From Epinephelus fuscoguttatus (taxonomy: Eukaryota > Chordata > Actinopteri > Perciformes > Serranidae): a stretch of DNA of 64,000 nucleotides. The stretch is taken from positions 17,818,428-17,882,427 of the forward strand of contig NC_064759.1 of the NCBI RefSeq assembly GCF_011397635.1, in the 5' to 3' direction. Each line of letters begins with the position of its first letter. Position 1 is the first letter of the stretch. A program made the position numbers and the translations under genes. Below are positions 23,585-35,849 of this stretch, piece by piece. The notes below the pieces were generated by a model that was given only the letters and a program-made list of their open reading frames with translations, was not told the origin of the DNA and searched no databases.

Positions 23585-23790
23585 GTAATCACTCTTGTCA
23601 CTGCAGCAGCCTTCGCAGCATCTCTATTTTAAAAAGATTTAGGTATTGCATTTTTGCATTCAGTGTTTGCAGATTTACCAACTTGTTTATCGTCTCCTGA
23701 GGTTAAAATGTCAAATGCAGAAAAGAATATTGATTCACCAAACGGAGAGATCAATTTTAAGTTCTTTTCTTTTTCTCTTTTGTTTCAGAC

Positions 23791-25003
23791 ATGAATGCAA
23801 AATACGCCTTGGCGCTGATCCTCGCTCTGCAGGGTAGGCAAAGCAACCTATGGATTTTGTTCTCAACTAAAGCTTAATTATGATGTTAGTATGTGAACAA
23901 ATAGAAAACTTACAAAACACAGAGAGCCATTTGAAGCAAGCAACAAGAAATGTAAATGCTTTTCATTTCTTGTCATTCCTTGTTGTAAAAAAGATCAGAT
24001 TGAACATGTCTTTATTGCTTTCACATTTGTTGCACTTATTCAATGGACACTGGTGCATGGCTGGCTCCTTCTCTGATTTATCTGTGACTAGCATGCAAGA
24101 TAAAGACTGATTTTTTCAAGAAAACACTGAATACTGGTCAGAGAAATCTGAGATTTGATACAATCACCAATAGTGAGAAACCAAGATATGCCAAGCAGCT
24201 TGTCTTTGGTTCTTTGATGATTCCTCCAAAGCAGGAATTTACATGGTTAGCTTTTTCAAATTAATGTCTCTTGGTGCTCTTTTGACTTATTCTCATCTGG
24301 TTTATATTTTCACAACACTGGCTCTATCCTAACAATCCCACCATTCTGATTTCATTCCAGTCTCTGTGAGCCTGTGTGACATTCCCGCACCATCGCAGGA
24401 GCTTGTTCAGAAGTACGATGAATTGAAAGCTACGTTTTACAAGAGGCTGCTGACTGCTTACGGCAAGCTGCAGGCCGCTGCTGCTCCTATGGTGGAGAAA
24501 GTCGGAGACAGTGCGCAGGGACAGACTGCTAAGGATTACATTGAGGAACTGCAGACTAAGCCTGAGCTCCAAGCCTTCGTCAAGGTTGCCACGTGAGTGT
24601 TCACTGAGAAATATCCCTCTGGTGAAGATCTTTTATCATTGACCCTGAAACTGACAGAAAACTTTTCTCAGCTGCTAATGTTAAGAAGTGTGTCCAGGTC
24701 AACTGCTAATTTGCTGTGAAATGACATTTTCTATTGAAAATAGGACCTGCACATAAAACATAGGGATTCTCCAGGTACAAGCTACGTGACGAGTCTTTTT
24801 ATTTGGATGATTTCTTTAAATAATCTGTCTTTACTCATTTGTGCAGTGGCCTGGGCCAGGAGGCAGGTCCTCTGGTGGACAAGGCCCGTACTTCAGTGCT
24901 GGGTGCGTACGAATATTACCTGCGTCCCTACGTCGGCAACTTCCTGAGCGACAGCATTGATACCGCCAAGGTCTACCTGGACAAATTCATGCCCACTGAG
25001 TAA
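23791..25003 (+). CDS. apoa2: Apolipoprotein A-II (fish 14-kDa apolipoprotein), copy b
   Basis: Exons 23791-23833, 24361-24592 and 24847-25003 join to 143 residues with the same signal peptide as copy a and a mature start [10 protein letters not shown]. It has no cysteine in the mature chain (Y48, Y74), the usual state expected for a monomeric exchangeable apolipoprotein. Differences from copy a cluster at 46-53, 61-80 and 121-142, while residues 22-45 and 92-120 are identical. The third intron (24593-24846) is identical to that of copy a by eye over 254 bases. Poly-A signal AATAAA is at 25270-25275. It is probably the less derived copy, judged only by its lack of unusual cysteines. Confidence 0.9.
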
Positions 25004-25727
25004 AGAAGACCAACTGGAGGAAGCCATCTGTCAGCAGCCTGTAGTAGATGATAGATCATAGAAACAAACACCAGTTTAGGCTGAGAAGAGCAGTGCACAA
25101 TGCAAAAACCATCCTTTGCCTCTTTTCAAATCAATATCTTTGCCAAAACATGCAACTTTAAAAGCAGGGCAAACAACACCTATGCAGTTTGTGCATGTAC
25201 AGTATTTTGTGTTTGACACACTAACCAAAGTCTCTGTGTGATTGTGTATGTATATGTGAGAGTGTGTTCAATAAAAAATGAACTGGAAACTATTTGAACT
25301 GTGCTTCTTCATCGAGTGATTCAAGGTCTACCTCCACAGTTGGTATCATAAAGCTTCATTCTGTGGTACAAGTTGTCCCATCGTATTACTTTATGAGCAG
25401 AACAAAAGCCCTTCTGGACCCTTCTAATCACTGTGTTATATCATCATAGCTATACATTGTAAGTAGTCTAAAAAGATTACGGTGATATTTAGCTCATAAG
25501 ATCAGCTGCTCCCTTGATACAGCTGGAGCTGAAAGCTTTACACTACTGAACACAGACACCACTGATAAAACATTAAGGTGTCTCATATTTTCAACAAGTA
25601 CATTTGTCATCTTTCTCTCAAGAGAATCTTTTAAATCTCAGGTTCACTTTGGGCCCAGTAAGACAAGCACTGACCCCAGAACAGTGAATGCCAACAACCT
25701 GTTTATTCATATGCTAAAATTATCAGC

Positions 25728-27717
25728 AGTGTTGGATGTAAGAGTAATCTGTAACAGTTGTCTGTAACACAGTAATGTAGTAACTATTATGTAATTAACT
25801 AATTTACGACAGAAATGTGTTAATCAATCACGTTTGATACTTGCATAACGTAAATCCTTCAATTAACTGCATAACGGGCAGGAGGAGAAGGATCATCAAA
25901 TGTGCTCACAACAGGGTGCAGACTTGTGCTGATTCAGAGGTTGTTAAACTGGTTGTTTGACAACGGATTTGAGGATCTCTTCCTCATGAGATGCTTTAGT
26001 GAGTAACACGTCAAATAAGATGGACTGGTCTACCATAAAGCCATGGTTTCACGAGTGAGGGACTTAAGAGTGTTTCTTTCCTTTTCAGTCTTTTCTGTCT
26101 GCCTTAGAAAGGCCATACATATTATTATCCTATACTACTGTAGAAATGATTATGGGCGCAACTTCCAGTGAGACAGCGGAAGTAGCAGTTAGTCCCATAG
26201 ACTGTCTGTGGTTAATCCCAGTGGCTACTCTTGGTGGCTAACCATCAGCACTGGTTCTTTTCGAAAGTAATTTGCCTTCACTTTAGCAAATACTGATTTA
26301 TTTTTGAACAAATATTTAACTGATGTTCACTTAGCTAAAATGTCTTTGCGGAGCTCTGGTACCTGTTGCACTGTCGGTGTCTGTAACAGCTAACAGCCAG
26401 TCTGAGCTAAATTTTTGTCTTCAGCAACTGTGTGTTGAACATGTAACCAGAACAAAAAGGGATTGCTCCTGCTGCCAGTGGTACCATTGAGTTTCACGAG
26501 ACATGGCGGAAAAGTATTACATCAGAATTTGCAGAAGAGAATGACACCTAGACTGACAGGTCCGTCACTCAAAGTTAGTACATGATATCCCGGTCTTTCC
26601 CCGTCTGACTTCATTCTCAACCTACATTAGAAAATTGCTCGTTATAAAATAAACTCAGCAACATACCTTGAAATATGTATTTAGTCATCAGTGCTGAGAA
26701 TGTGTTACAATTGAGCAGGTATATGTACACAGAAAATGAATTACAAGAACAAGACACAGCTGGAGTAGGAGGACATGGGCATCAAGGGTGAAGCAAACAA
26801 GACTGATACAGAACAGGTGTGAAGGGAAGACTCTGGGAACAGGGAGGGACTAATGAGACAGGTGGGACAGAAAACAGGTGGGGAAACATACAAAGACAGG
26901 AAGTAAAACCAGACATGACACATGAGGAGAGAATCTACAAAATAAAACAGGAAGCAAATTAAGCATGAATAAATGCAATGTATATGCAGAAATCCCGAGG
27001 TTAATTTCAATACCTTTTTAAGAATTTTTTATGACCTTCCAAAAAAACCTGAAGACCTCATCGCCACTTCAAGCTGTTGTTAGCAGCAACACATCTTTAA
27101 CTTACTAAAAAGTTGTAGTTTGAAGCTAAATCTATGGAGCACAAACATACAACAGAACTCAGATAAGATGAGATGGATTTTTTATTGTCTTTTGCTCCTC
27201 TATTTGGCGCCTGGACGTGTGCTGTCGTGTGATGTCGCACAGGTATGCACACGGCCCCGACTGGCAGTCCGAGTGCGCCTACCTACACATCGTTGTTTGT
27301 AATAGTCGTGAGGAGGAAAATAAATTATACATTCATGGATACTTTGTGTCAAAGCTTGAATGCCAAGAAAATTTAATACTTCATAAAATTGCGATTAAGA
27401 CTTTTTAATACTTTTTAAAGGGCCTTCATTTTCCGACATTTGATTTATGAACTTTTAATACGTTCAAAGACCCCATGGACACCCTGAAATAACATGAAAC
27501 AAGGAACACAAACAGAAACCTCCACAGCAAAGTCCATAGGATAAGATCATGACATCAACATTGATAATTTGCGATGTCATGACAGTGCATCTTAAACTTG
27601 ATTGTTGTTAGTAGTGTAACGAATCACAAGCAATTAGGTAAAGTAATGCATTGCTCTATCTATAAGTAATAAGTAATGTGTAATATGTTACTTTCTCTGA
27701 GTAGCGACCACAACACT
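25728..27717. mobile_element. Possible hAT-like non-autonomous element (about 2 kb)
   Basis: It begins CAGTGTTGGATGTAA and ends CCACAACACTC, with AGTAATGT-type and TAAGTAATGTGTAA runs just inside both ends, as in a common teleost element with CAGTGTTG termini. I could not find a clean target duplication. Confidence 0.4.
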
Positions 27718-28799
27718 CTTAATATGTCTTATGAATCAAAGTACAAATCCACACAGATTATTCCTTCATAAGCATTAAGTTGAAGTGAAGGTGCTGAAGA
27801 AGACTCCTCAGTGTTGTTACGATGATCTCAACGAATCGCAACTGACTGAAGCAATTCTTTTATTTAGTTTTAATAGACATTCCCAGTTGGACAAACCTGC
27901 TGGCATACTGTGTGAGAGCAGCAGGATGTGCTCATTCTTCACTTCTACCTCATTTCAGACATTCTGGTAAAAAAAAAAAAAATTATAGATAAATATACAA
28001 ATATCTCCACTAGGTAATTACAGAGTTGAATTCATGAGGACATAGAAAATCACATTCATTGCCTCTGTGAGCAATGACACTTCAGTTATGCTGCTTAATG
28101 TTGTCTGCAGCAGAGGCGAGTCATCACAGCACTGTATCAGCTGGATTTAATCAAAACACCAAGCCCTCTGACATCCTGAATCCCACTGCCGCCCGCAGCT
28201 GTACTCAAACTGACCGGAATTCTCAGGTCACGAGCAGCAAGACATGTGAGGCTGGATCACATGTTTACTTAGGACTTGATCAACATGTAGCCATTACAGA
28301 GAAAATGACAAAAACATGAAATCCAAACTGAGACAACTCTTAAGAAATCAAAAAAGAGTCAAGAATCAAAGTTCTTGTAAACTATTGCAAAAGCCTGTTG
28401 TTGTTCTCTGTGATTTTGACAGTTTGACAAACACAGCTAACAAAAACAAACATGTGACCGTTGCTCACCAAATCGTGTACAAGTGTTCTGCCACTGCAAA
28501 CAAAAAAGCATGTGTACTTATTAATGAGAACCAAAATATTTGCCGACCTCAAGGCCAGAAAGGACAAAACAAATGCAAATTGCCTAAAAACCCAACAAAA
28601 CACACCACAAACAAGAGAAAATAAACAAATGGTCTGCACTTTGTACTCATGGTTTCATCTGAAATTAAAAAAAAGTCCTGAAACACTTGTTTGTCCATTT
28701 CTGATCGAGAACACACTGATGAGGTTGTTTAGGGATCTTTTACACAGACAAGGGAAGAGGTGTTATTTTTATTAAGTCCTTGCTGTGTATGTCAAACAT

Positions 28800-29300
28800 T
28801 CAATTCAACCTTTATTTGAATTCGGAGGATCATTGAGAGCAAGCCCTCATTTACAATGATGCCGAATGTACAACAGCCATAAAAACAATAGATAAGAACA
28901 ATACAATAAAAATAAAACAGAGACAAATTAAAAGCAGTTACACTCATGAGTAAAATGGTCAGCAATCAAGGATTTGAATTGACCAGGCTGGACAATTGTT
29001 TCCAACTTCAGTGCATGCTGCAAAATGTTCCAACTGTGAGCCGTAGCTAAATGCAGTTTTTCCAAATTCAGTACGTGGACATGGTACTGCCAGCATAAGA
29101 AAATCAGAGGAGCAGGTCGGGTACCTACCACCTCGCCGCCTCAATAAGGAGCTAAGGTAAAAAGGAAGCCTTCCAATAAGGGCTTTATAAACAAAGAGAG
29201 ACTAATGCCTATCAAGTCCACCCAAGTTTTTCATATAAGATACAATGGTGAATAGAATAACTGTCACCTAACTTTATAACTATGGTTTAAAAAGATGCTT
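28800..29300 (-). mobile_element. LINE 3'-part, antisense
   Basis: TCATTGAGAGCAAGCCCTCA, followed by an A/T-rich simple tract and a longer unique-looking part, is a sequence I associate with repeated teleost LINE tails. Assignment to a clade is not possible here. Confidence 0.4.
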
Positions 29301-29949
29301 CACAAAAATGTATCATTATTATTGTTTTTCATTTCTCCCCTGAAAACAGAAAAAATAATGACAAATAAACTTCCATATAAAGAGCAGCAGGTGTCTTTTA
29401 ACTGCTGCCCGATCAGTGTCATGTAGCTGGCCTAAATATTTCGTAACCTGAATTGGCCGGATGACGTGTTCAACACACTCTAAACTCGAGGCCATGTTAA
29501 GGACTTAGGACTATTGTAATGTTACATGAACGCATCAGCACCATTATGCAAGTAACAAGTGCCCCCTCATGGAGGTTGTGAACTGGGCAAGGTGTAAGAG
29601 CGGGCTGCAGTAATGAACTAACCTAATCAATGGAAAATGATTGATTGGAGCGTATTCAAAGTTAGCGTCTCACACACACACACAGACACAGTGGGATATA
29701 CACCAACATGCTGCCTCCCCATCAGCCACTGTGCTTTGAAAATTTAATCAGTGGGTTTTGATTAGGTTTAAAACCCCTTTTGATTCTTTATCCACATCCT
29801 TGTGGCTATGTAGGTAACGATAATGTTTGTTTTATAACGACACAATGTCACACATGTTCCCACAAACACCCGACGAACAACAGTGCAGGTTTATCTACCC
29901 CAGAGTGCACTTTGGCTCTTGGAGCGACAAGTCAACACATTCAGGCTCC

Positions 29950-30003
29950 TATATAACAGGCTGAGCCAGGTGCCTCTTACACTGTTTTCTGGAGAGGAAT
30001 AAA
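29950..30003 (+). promoter_or_regulatory. apoc2: apoC-II core promoter and non-coding exon 1
   Basis: TATATAA at 29950-29956 places the start near 29980. Non-coding exon 1 ends AATAAA|GTGAGT at 30003; the acceptor CCTCACAG is at 30305-30312. Confidence 0.75.
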
Positions 30004-30326
30004 GTGAGTACTGACACTTCAATTGTACTTCAATTACTGAATGAGATAGGGTGTAATAGTCTTAGAAATGCATGGGTGTTGTGTTATATATGAGAGCACT
30101 TGAAGGAAAATGTATATGTTGAGACATAAGCAGCATGTTCAGCAGAGCTGCATGTTAGAAAGACTTTTTATTTTCATGCTAGAAGAGTAACAAAGACTCT
30201 TCATTCACAGACATCAGTAATATCTGTCAGCTACAAGCGAGTGGAGAAATGTATGACAATGTCTCACCCTGGTGGATAAAATGAGCTAAGCTCTGAATCT
30301 CTCCCCTCACAGATACCAGTGACACC

Positions 30327-30828
30327 ATGAATAAGCTACTGGTCATTACTGTGCTGGTTGCACTTCTCTCTCTCAGTAAGTGCATGCCATGAAGTTGAAT
30401 TCAGAATAGTATAAATCAGCTGTTTCCCTGATGAATGTGGCACCGTTTGACCCCTCTGACCTGTTTTGTGCAGGTGCTGAAAGCTTCCGCATGCCGAGGC
30501 AGGCTGAGGCTGTGGAGGAGGAGGAGGAGGTAGGGACCCTGACAAAGGTCTCAGGCACCATCAAGTCCTACTATAATGATGCTGTCAACACTGCCAGTGG
30601 TTACCTGGACAGCATCAGGGGACTGAAGATTGAGGAGAAGGCAAAGTAAGAGATTTTAAATGCAGAGTTTGTTTGATTGATGCAGTATAAAAAAGTATGG
30701 ATTCATATATAAACTCCTCTTTTTCTGTGTGTTCCCACAGGAATTTTTACACTGAAGCTACCTCAGTCATTACCACCTACGCTGGCATTTTTAACGACCA
30801 GATATACCACATGTTGTACCAGAAGTGA
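30327..30828 (+). CDS. apoc2: Apolipoprotein C-II
   Basis: Exons 30327-30375, 30474-30645 and 30741-30828 join to 102 residues. The signal peptide is about residues 1-19 (MNKLLVITVLVALLSLSAES). The mature N-terminus has a basic patch FRMPRQ, then an acidic run of five Glu (31-35). A lipid-binding helix covers about 38-75. The C-terminal segment NFYTEATSVITTYAGIFNDQ (75-94) matches the lipoprotein-lipase activating region of human apoC-II (STYTGIFTDQ). The product is therefore the expected cofactor of lipoprotein lipase on chylomicrons and VLDL. Human apoC-II is likewise in a cluster with C-I and C-IV. Candidate poly-A signals are at 31157-31162 and 31289-31294. Confidence 0.92.
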
Positions 30829-31294
30829 ACAAAAACTGATTTCCAATGACCTAAGCCACATTTTCTGACAGCGTGAGAACTTTGAAGCTCCACACGAAAC
30901 AGTCTGAACTTGGACACATCTCATCTCACCCAAGTCTCCAAATCTACAAACAGCATTTTCACAAGTGATGGACCCTGTGCTCTTTGTGGTGCTGTCTTGG
31001 ACCACTGCACTGATAGTAAATGATGATAACTACCTAGCGGGGACTATAATCACTGAAAAAAACATCTAACAGCTTGCATAAAGGAACAGGACAGAGCAAC
31101 TTGGCGGGCTCAAGCGAAACAGCCCGCCAAGCCCCTGTCCTAAGCCCCTTATCATGAATAAATACATTGCTCCCTTGATCTCAGAGTTGAGAAAAAAACA
31201 GCCATGAAAATAATGTGAAAACAAATGATCTATCGCCACCTGTTGGTGATTTCAGTCATCACACCTCCTAAATATTTGTGTCATATGAAATAAA

Positions 31295-32690
31295 ATATTT
31301 ATACATTAAAACTGGTGTCTGTGGTTGATAAATGAGAATTCAGTTTCCTGTTTGATATAATAAATTGTGCATGTTTTCTCCTACACATCCTTTTATCTCA
31401 CTGGTGCAAAGGATCACGCGCTTGTGTCTGTACGGATCTGCGATGAGGCGCCTGCTTTTATCAGAAGAGGCAGCGCATGAACAGAGGCTTCTGTTGCAAT
31501 TAATAATAGATGAAAGGGAAACAACATGTAAAATGTGAGCGCAGAGATTCCAACGGAGATAAATGAACAACAGGCTGCACATGTGAAGTCTGTTTTGTGG
31601 ATTCTGACAAGCAGTGATGCAAGGATGTTGCGATTTTTAATTAGTGCGTAATTCTGAAGCTTCAGCCGGCACAAACAAGAGAGATACATTTGCAGAAAGC
31701 CTCATCTTATTTAGTTGTTACTAATGATGTAAACAGTACCAGACGGATGCAGGACAAACTAGATACTTATGTAGTTTAAGGACTATGGTATTCTAGCACT
31801 ACTGCTGCCATAGGTGTAGATTTCAGGGGGGACGCAGGGGACAGGTCCCCCTCAACACTTACAACATGTGCATATGTCCCCTCAGTAAAAAACATAAAGT
31901 AGCAAAGGACTTTATTCTGACAAAATAAGACATTGCCATAAACTGATGCAGAAAAGGAAAAAATAGTGCATAAATATTCACCAGAATGCAGCAAATTAAG
32001 TAGCATTTGATTCTTTAAATTTTCTGTCAGAAGGAACCCAAACCCTCGTTTTAAACCTGTTTTAAATATGTAATTTAGATTTTGTGCCACGTGCAGATCC
32101 TTGTGTTTGCAGCCCTGCTATATTCAGATCAGGATCGATTTGAGTGGAGCTGCATTCTGTATTTGATGTCCAAATGTTTGTCAGATGTTTTCTCTCAACT
32201 GACTGTGACCCGATTTGGCTTTGACACTAATATGATTTAATTCATGGGCATCTGCAGCTGCTGCAAAACAGAGACTACAAACACTCAACATCATAAAGCA
32301 AGAAAAAAGCTTATACTGACGATTACTTCAATCAATATCATATTAATCTAGTTTGTCCTATGATGACCCATCTTTGTCATGTTTTCTCATAGATAAGAAA
32401 AACTGTGTTCACTCGTGTGTTTATTACAGTCCATGTTAAAAAGGTTGAAAGTTAGTCATCGCTCCCTGTGGATGTTTCTCCTGGGTCCCTGTCTTATCAC
32501 TGAGGTCGGCAGAAATCTCTCCCCTCTCTGTCCTGAGCTCCTCCCACCTGACGACCGTGGAGGTATGCACGCACTCATACAGTAGCCCAGTGTTTCCCAT
32601 TCTCTGATTTCATGAATCTTATTTTATTGTACAGTTGCACAAAGCTCATTTGCTCAGTTCCTCCTTACCCCTCTCTGTTTATCAGACCAC
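31295..32690. other. Intergenic, nothing recognised
   Basis: AT-rich DNA after apoC-II. Frames of up to 104 codons on the minus strand have no recognisable family and no exon borders. Confidence 0.45.
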
Positions 32691-32734
32691 AAATGAGACA
32701 AGAATTAGCAAGGCAATATTACATAGACTATAAT

Positions 32735-33355
32735 GGACATAGCTACTGTGACATCAAAACAAAACCATTTTTTGTACTAGGCTGTAAACATGTTTATTTC
32801 TGCTGTAGAGTTGGTGGATCACTCATAGACTGTAGCAACACTTGAATATAAATATGCATAACTTTAAGCCTTAATAAAATGTAAATGGTTGAGTTGTATA
32901 AAAATTCACCCCCTGTTTTTCCATTTGTGCTGGCCAAATTCAAGCTACTAAAACTGCTGACCTGAAGGTCCGTCTCCTGAGGTGCTTCCAGCTCTGCCCC
33001 CAGGGAAGCAGTTCACAGTGGTGGGGAGCAAGGGGAAGAGACGGTGAAGGGATGGAGGGTGGCTAATCAAGCGGCAACCTCTAAGGCTGAAAAATGAAGC
33101 TAACGCTGAAGTGCAAAAAACTGCAGTTCACTGAATGGCCACATGAGGCTGGCTCCAGAAGTGAGTCACTCCCCATAAGACCCTCGTGTTTAAGTGCCCA
33201 ACTTTACAGCAGAAATAAACATGTTTACAGCCTGGTAGAAAAAAGCAGTTTTGATGTCTATGGCTAATTTCCTCCTTCATGACAATTGTATAGGGGGTGA
33301 ATTTTTATATAACTCACCTGTTTAAATATTATTATGGCTTAAAGTTATGCATAAT
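32735..33355. repeat. Two inverted fragments of one interspersed repeat
   Basis: The left fragment (32735-32910) and the right fragment (33180-33355, opposite strand) share GGCTGTAAACATGTTTATTT and ATGCATAACTTTAAGCC. A third piece is at 11285-11530. Confidence 0.75.
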
Positions 33356-33358
33356 TAA

Positions 33359-34483
33359 AGAGGCAACAGATAGGATTTGTTGTTTTTTTTTAGCTTGGCG
33401 CCACCTAGCATCAGTGGTGTTGCATCGCACTGTCGCAACGACCAAATTGACCATGGGGATCAGAAATAATCAATAAAATGTAGGCTGTAAAGCCACCAGT
33501 ATACCTCTATGTATGTGCAGAATGAGAAGGTGTGTGGACACTCTACTAAATAAATGAGTAAAGAGACCGAGCAACAATTATCAGATTTATCTGAAGAAAA
33601 AAAACAAATAGTAATGCAAATAATTATAGCAGAATGTACAGTACCAGTACAAACACCTCACAGTAAATTATACCAATATGTACAGTATCAGTACAAACAT
33701 TGATTCTAGAATAAACGCTACCATATGGAAACAATGTGGCCGGTTGGAGCTCAAATTGTATGGGAAACAAAGTTCAGTGTTCACTTAGCTGGGCGTAACT
33801 TAGCTGGGTGATGTCCATCGATAGCTGCCTCCATGAGAAGAGAACAGAAGGAAGGGAGGGGGGTATCACTGTCCGAGGGCTGCCGTTGAATGGCAACGAG
33901 GATGTCAGCCGACCAACACTCGCTACCCGGTCCCTGGTTGCGGCAATTTGCGATGCTGGCCAGCTAGGAATGAACTAGCAGCCAGTACAGTACAGTCCTC
34001 TCTGGTCTAGCTAACATTTAGCCGTGTTACTTACTGATCCATTAGAAAGAAAGCTAGCTGGACATCGGTTTTGAAGCCTCTTTGGTCACGGAGCTCCCTC
34101 CATCTCTTGAGCACCTGACTGAGGTTTAACATTACTCTTGTTTTTCCTCTTCTTTTATCACTCTCCTTTTTGCTCTTCTTTGCCTCCTCAGACAGAGGAG
34201 CTCGTTCTCTTTTGCTAGTCCGTTTTTCACTTTCCCAACTCCTCATAAGGACCGGCTCCAGTCCCTGATTGGCTGACCGACCATTTTCGCAATACATGAT
34301 GCGTTTCCTGCCGTAAAGCAGATTTTTTCGGCACCGGTGGCAGAAGCTTATTCCAAAGACTGCAAAGCCACTAAGTAACCTATGTAAACGCTGATAGTCT
34401 GATTTTACTGTGGCGACTACCCTGTGCAACCCACATTATTTTCATAATGATATATTTAGGAAAAGATGCTATCTGTTGCCTCT
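33359..34483. mobile_element. TTAA-flanked DNA transposon (1.1 kb)
   Basis: Terminal inverted repeats AGAGGCAACAGATAG are perfect over 15 bases, and TTAA flanks both ends (33355-33358, 34484-34487). TTAA target duplications are typical of piggyBac and Kolobok elements. A minus-strand frame of 132 codons lies inside. It is too short for a transposase, so it is a non-autonomous or internally deleted copy. Confidence 0.8.
34031..34429 (-). CDS. Transposon-borne basic protein, 132 aa
   Basis: The frame has a very basic stretch KSKKESDKRRGKTRVML, then RWRELRDQRGFKTDVQLAFF. The pattern 'RWR-L---G-K-D---A-FLLD' recurs, as I remember it, in teleost transposon-associated and DNA-binding proteins; it may be a DNA-binding adaptor. 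There is no membrane segment. It lies entirely inside the TTAA-flanked element and so is probably transposon-derived. Expression is unproven. Confidence 0.4.
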   Translation of the reverse strand: MHRVVATVKSDYQRLHRLLSGFAVFGISFCHRCRKNLLYGRKRIMYCENGRSANQGLEPVLMRSWESEKRTSKRERAPLSEEAKKSKKESDKRRGKTRVMLNLSQVLKRWRELRDQRGFKTDVQLAFFLMDQ

Positions 34484-34504
34484 TTAAGGGTGGGCTGCTT
34501 TAAG

Positions 34505-35030
34505 TGCAACCAGGTCTCATTCCAAAGTTGTCAAAATGTGTAGCTTGGGTTGTGACTTGTGGTGTCAGACACTGACAAAAAAAGCTGTCCTTTAATGTCG
34601 GTATGATGCGTGGCTGGTTGCTGTTATAGTTTAGCAGCACTTGGTGACGTCAGGGGAGAACGTGATGGGACAAGAGCGACAATTAAGGCGGCAAAAGTCC
34701 GAGTAGGGCAGGTGGGAGGGGTGGTGTATGGGTCCAACAAACACCAACTTTCACCTGAAAGAGCGGTGTTTGCGTCCCGTAAGATTCTAAAGCCAAACCT
34801 TGTTCTTTTTTCCTAAAACCAACCATGTGCTTTTGTTGTTGGAGGGGGAAAAAAAGTCAGTTGGCATTGTTGTACCAAAAGAGACTGTATGTAAACATTA
34901 ATTTTCTTGTGAAAACCGAAGTGTATTTTGAAAGAAGACAATGCCTGTAACAGGCAGAACTTGACACAGTGTCCCAGGACGTCAACAACCAACGCACCCA
35001 GGGTACGTTTCACATCGTATCTTGACAAAC
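34505..35030 (+). mobile_element. Interspersed repeat, family A
   Basis: Starts GGTCTCATTCCAAAGTTGTC and includes AAAGAGCGGTGTTTGCGTCC; it ends near the CCAACGCACCCAGGGTACG block (35000). It is a fourth copy of the family. Confidence 0.75.
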
Positions 35031-35778
35031 TGACTGTGCTCTGTATGAAACGATGATTCCTAAAGTGTCCACTTAACAAACAATCATATAAAGATCAGCA
35101 AATCATGTCACAAACACTCAGCTCATGAAATGTTAATTTGCTTTGTGTGAATAATTTAAAAAAGTATTTTAAAAGTCATTATTTATCAACTGACGAGTAT
35201 GATTTTCAGTCCAATCTTTAGCCACTCAGACTGGAAGAGATAGCAAATATCGTGGTTTCCCAGAAGCCCAGTCAGAGCTGTGCAATCTGTGATATTTTTA
35301 AGACAAGCCTTTGAAAATTGCATCATGGTAAAACATTAACTTTATAAACAGCAGTGGGCATAATATCTCCACTCTTATCTCCTTTAGCACTACCAAAGCT
35401 TTGCTCATTTATCTGTGACACCATTATTCATTTGAGAGTGCACTAAGCACAGACTAACCATAAAAAATGGCTTTAATAAATCCTGCTAAGCCACAAGAAT
35501 CTGTGCACAGCAGATTCTTGCTGTGAAAAAGACATAAACTTTGCCAAAACACAAAAACTCTAACTGGAATCTATTATGTCGGAACAATATCTATCACCAT
35601 AAATGAGGGTCTTGCTTGTTCCTCATAAACAAGGTGTGTCTGTCTAACTGAGCATATTGTTAAGCGGAGGTGTTGAAAAATATCTCTGATAAGGTTATTG
35701 CAAAGGTTGGACTGGAAATGATGCTGGATAGTAATAAAGCAGTTTGTTCCTCCCACTGTCCTAGACAAACCTTGCAGG
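35031..35778. other. Upstream region of the trypsinogen-like gene
   Basis: No repeat or exon recognised. The TATA box of the next gene is at its end. Confidence 0.4.
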
Positions 35779-35785
35779 TATAAAA
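35779..35785 (+). promoter_or_regulatory. TATA box of the trypsinogen-like gene
   Basis: TATAAAA lies 71 bases upstream of the ATG; the start is expected near 35810. Unlike the apolipoprotein genes there is no separate non-coding first exon. Confidence 0.75.
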
Positions 35786-35849
35786 AAGCCAGACTTGTCA
35801 AACATCGCACATAATCAGAGCTACGGAAGAAATAAAACAGAGTTTCAAC

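Larger units (their letters stand above)
16530..25325 (+). repeat. Segmental duplication unit 2, split by insertions
   Basis: It matches unit 1 over 16530-18240 (apoC-IV b) and 23268-25325 (apoA-II b). The part between, about 5 kb, has no counterpart in unit 1, where the equivalent gap between the genes is under 400 bases. Confidence 0.9.
25325..29940. other. Intergenic region between apoA-II b and apoC-II
   Basis: No gene is recognised. A possible hAT-like element spans 25728-27717 and a LINE 3' part lies near 28800-29300. Frames of up to 104 codons around 28316-28775 look like chance openings in AC-rich DNA. Confidence 0.55.

Noticed and set aside
23646..23837. 63-codon frame overlapping the apoA-II b signal exon
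   Set aside because: It reads through intron 1 in another frame; the spliced apoA-II frame explains the region.
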